Shown here piece by piece: positions 39,011 through 40,587 of a stretch of 40,587 nucleotides of DNA (position 1 is the stretch's first letter; each line of letters begins with the position of its first letter). Position numbers and translations under genes: made by a program. The notes under the pieces were generated by a model. The model saw nothing but the letters and a program-made list of their open reading frames with translations, was not told the origin of the DNA and did not search any database. The stretch spans positions 1 to 40,587 of the forward strand of contig DXGC01000094.1 of the NCBI GenBank assembly GCA_019114135.1, written 5' to 3'. The stretch is from Candidatus Corynebacterium avicola (GTDB lineage: Bacteria > Actinomycetota > Actinomycetes > Mycobacteriales > Mycobacteriaceae).

Positions 39011-40213
39011 ATGAGCACACAAGACATCAACGACAACTACGACTACATCATCGTCGGCGGCGGTCTCGAGGGGCTCGCCATCGCCTGGGGACTGACCTCC
39101 CGTGGTGAGAAGAGCGTCCTGGTCCTCGAAAGAGACCAGCTGTGCGCCGGGATGACCGGAAAATCCTCCGGTGTGGTCCGCGCCCATTACGGCGCACCCT
39201 CGGTGGCGAAGATGGGCTGGACCGGCACGAAGTTCCTGCACAACGCCAAGGAGATCCTCGACGACGACTGTGGATTCCGGAACTGCGGCTACATGGTCGG
39301 CGTCGGCGAGGAGAACGCCGACGCCCTGGCCGCGAACATCGCCATGCAGCAGAACCTCGGGGTGGATGTCGACTTCATCTCCGGGGACGAGGCCCGCGAG
39401 CTGTGGCCCGGTCTACACGTCGACGACTTCGCCTCCATCGCCTATGAACCGCTCGGGGGACGCGGCGATGCCCCGATGCTCGGTATGGCATTCTCCGTCG
39501 CCGCCCGGAAGCAGGGTGCGAAGATCCGCACCAACTCCCTGGTCACCGGCTTCACCGGTACCGGCGACACAGTGACCGGCGTGGAGCTTGCGGACGGTAC
39601 GACGGTCGGCGCCGGCCAGGTCATTCTCGCCACAGGTGCCTGGGCCCGTCAGCTCGGCACCACGGTCGGACTCGACCTGCCGGTGTACGCCCAGCGTTCC
39701 CAACTTATGCTGGTCCATCCGGGCGAAGACCTCGGCCAGGTCCCGGTGCTGTCTGACCTGGTCAGCCTGCAGTACCTCTGCGGCGAGCCGAACGGTGAGA
39801 TCCTCTGCGGCAACTCCGATCACGCCGAACCCCACTGGGCCGACCCCGACAACTACTCCAACAAGGCCGACGACGACTTCATCGAGTGGACGATCGGCAA
39901 GCTGATGCAGCGCCTCCCGGAGATGCCGAACCCCGCGCTCACCAGCACCTACGCCGGTTGCTACGACACCACCCCGGACTACAACCCGATCATCGGCCCC
40001 AGCGGGGTGGACGGTCTCTTCCTCGCCGTGGGTTTCGCCGGTCACGGCTACAAGATCGCCCCGGCCGTCGCCGACCTGGTCGCCGATCTGCTGCTGCTCG
40101 GCGACTCCCGGGACCCGGACGTGCGCGCCAGCGACTTCCGCCTGTCCCGCTTCACCGAGAACGACTTCACCCTCAGCCTGCACCCGTACGCCGGTGCCGG
40201 GGAGATGCGTTGA
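39011..40213 (+). CDS. FAD-dependent amine/amino-acid oxidase (DAO family, sarcosine-oxidase-like)
   Basis: The 400-residue flavoprotein has the ADP-binding motif IIVGGGLEGLAIAWGL at about residues 15-30, followed by GKSSGVVRAHYG. A C-terminal FAD-contact block (TTPDYNPIIGPSGVDG, then GFAGHGYKIAPAV) matches the glycine/sarcosine oxidase group. It should oxidise an N-methyl amine or amino acid to an imine that hydrolyses to aldehyde or ketone plus ammonia or amine. AGGGCAGGAC precedes the ATG at 39011. In C. glutamicum soxA sits with ocd and amtA; this gene has the same neighbours, inverted. The substrate is unknown. Confidence 0.88.
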   Translation: MSTQDINDNYDYIIVGGGLEGLAIAWGLTSRGEKSVLVLERDQLCAGMTGKSSGVVRAHYGAPSVAKMGWTGTKFLHNAKEILDDDCGFRNCGYMVGVGEENADALAANIAMQQNLGVDVDFISGDEARELWPGLHVDDFASIAYEPLGGRGDAPMLGMAFSVAARKQGAKIRTNSLVTGFTGTGDTVTGVELADGTTVGAGQVILATGAWARQLGTTVGLDLPVYAQRSQLMLVHPGEDLGQVPVLSDLVSLQYLCGEPNGEILCGNSDHAEPHWADPDNYSNKADDDFIEWTIGKLMQRLPEMPNPALTSTYAGCYDTTPDYNPIIGPSGVDGLFLAVGFAGHGYKIAPAVADLVADLLLLGDSRDPDVRASDFRLSRFTENDFTLSLHPYAGAGEMR

Positions 40214-40216
40214 CAT

Positions 40217-40222
40217 TAAGAT
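40217..40222 (+). promoter_or_regulatory. -10 box, leaderless XRE transcript
   Basis: TAAGAT lies 8 nt before the ATG at 40231. TGACGTCA (40224-40231), a perfect palindrome, overlaps the start codon and may be an autoregulatory site. Confidence 0.45.
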
Positions 40223-40230
40223 CTGACGTC

Positions 40231-40587
40231 ATGACTACCTCCGGCAGCGCCCACGACACCCCCGACGCCCCCGACCACGAGATCCTCGATGACACAACCA
40301 CGGCCGAGGACCGCTCCATCGAGGTCGGGCTGGGGAACCGGGTCCGCGCACTGCGCAACTCCCGGGGCATGTCGGTGGCCGGCCTGGCCGAACGTTCGGG
40401 GCTGTCCAAAGCCATGATGTCGAAGATCGAGAACGCGCAGACCTCCTGTTCACTGACCTCGGTGGCAAGTCTTGCCGAGGCCCTGGACGTCCCGGTGTCC
40501 ACCCTGTTCGACGATGCCCAGGTGGAGCGTCCCGCCGCCTTCACCCCGGCCGGAACCGGGACCCGGATCAACGGTCGCGGCACCCGC
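40231..40587 (+). CDS. XRE family transcriptional regulator (5' portion only)
   Basis: The reading frame is open from ATG 40231 to the last base, so the gene continues beyond the window; 119 codons are visible. Residues 33-90 form an XRE helix-turn-helix (LGNRVRALRNSRGMSVAGLA, then ERSGLSKAMMSKIENAQ and LAEALDVPVSTLF). This XRE domain is usually followed by a C-terminal cupin sensor domain in such regulators, but that part is not in the window, so it is inferred. It lies just after the amine oxidase gene on the same strand, with 17 nt between them, and probably controls the amt/ocd/hydrolase/oxidase module. Confidence 0.85.
   Translation, partial: MTTSGSAHDTPDAPDHEILDDTTTAEDRSIEVGLGNRVRALRNSRGMSVAGLAERSGLSKAMMSKIENAQTSCSLTSVASLAEALDVPVSTLFDDAQVERPAAFTPAGTGTRINGRGTR

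Noticed and set aside
1..40587. CRISPR arrays, tRNA, rRNA, insertion sequences and prophage genes
   Set aside because: No repeat-spacer pattern, no transposase or integrase reading frame and no cloverleaf-like stretch was seen on either strand.

Overview
The window is high-GC actinobacterial DNA, most likely Corynebacterium from the high-GC end of the genus. This rests on gene content and order: an AecD/MalY-type C-S lyase, a CitA/CitB two-component pair divergent from a CitMHS citrate carrier, BCCT osmolyte carriers, and an amt-ocd-oxidase cluster resembling the amtA-ocd-soxA operon of C. glutamicum. Many starts also have a TANNNT -10 box only 6-8 nt upstream, typical of leaderless corynebacterial mRNAs. 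The species is not fixed. I found no rRNA, tRNA, CRISPR, prophage or insertion sequence. This is chromosomal sequence with dense gene packing on both strands.

Layout. 1-6089: the 3' part of a frameshifted MpaB/DUF2236 oxygenase gene, then a + strand run of a TetR regulator, a type B carboxylesterase, an AecD-like C-S lyase and an ABC exporter, closed by a strong hairpin. 6151-9291 (-): a CsbD-like stress protein, a 3-hydroxybutyryl-CoA dehydrogenase and a divergent BCCT carrier. 9292-9668 is the only sizeable gene-free stretch. 9669-13485: a TetR divergent from a flavodoxin-like protein, a secreted serine protease, a DUF1990 protein and a 2-hydroxyacid dehydrogenase. 13547-20436: envelope and accessory genes (a PQ-rich membrane protein, two lipoproteins with 9-bp-repeat linkers, a metallophosphoesterase, a GNAT enzyme, a CoA-transferase, a quinone oxidoreductase and a secreted lamin-tail protein). 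20450-22351: a second BCCT carrier with a canonical betaine site.

22484-26389 is a citrate-sensing and uptake locus: kinase and response regulator overlap on the - strand and the citrate carrier is divergent. The shared intergenic region carries repeated CACACAA-type motifs. 26413-31775 holds an atypical 3-hydroxyacyl-CoA dehydrogenase, a TAT-exported PhoD phosphatase with an 11-bp-period GTTCA box upstream, a lipoprotein, an orphan membrane protein, and a pcm-like/ohr repair pair. 31833-34794 is a divergent pair: a TetR and a large membrane protein made of two tandem copies of one ABC-2-like module.

34820-40587 is the most interesting part. It holds an ammonium transporter, an ornithine-cyclodeaminase-family enzyme, an M20 hydantoinase/carbamoylase-type hydrolase, a divergent FAD amine oxidase and an XRE regulator that runs off the end. 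A GGATTAAC-type element recurs upstream of all three - strand genes and in the divergent promoter region. This suggests a co-regulated module that releases and recaptures ammonium from an organic nitrogen compound. The substrate is not deducible from sequence alone.
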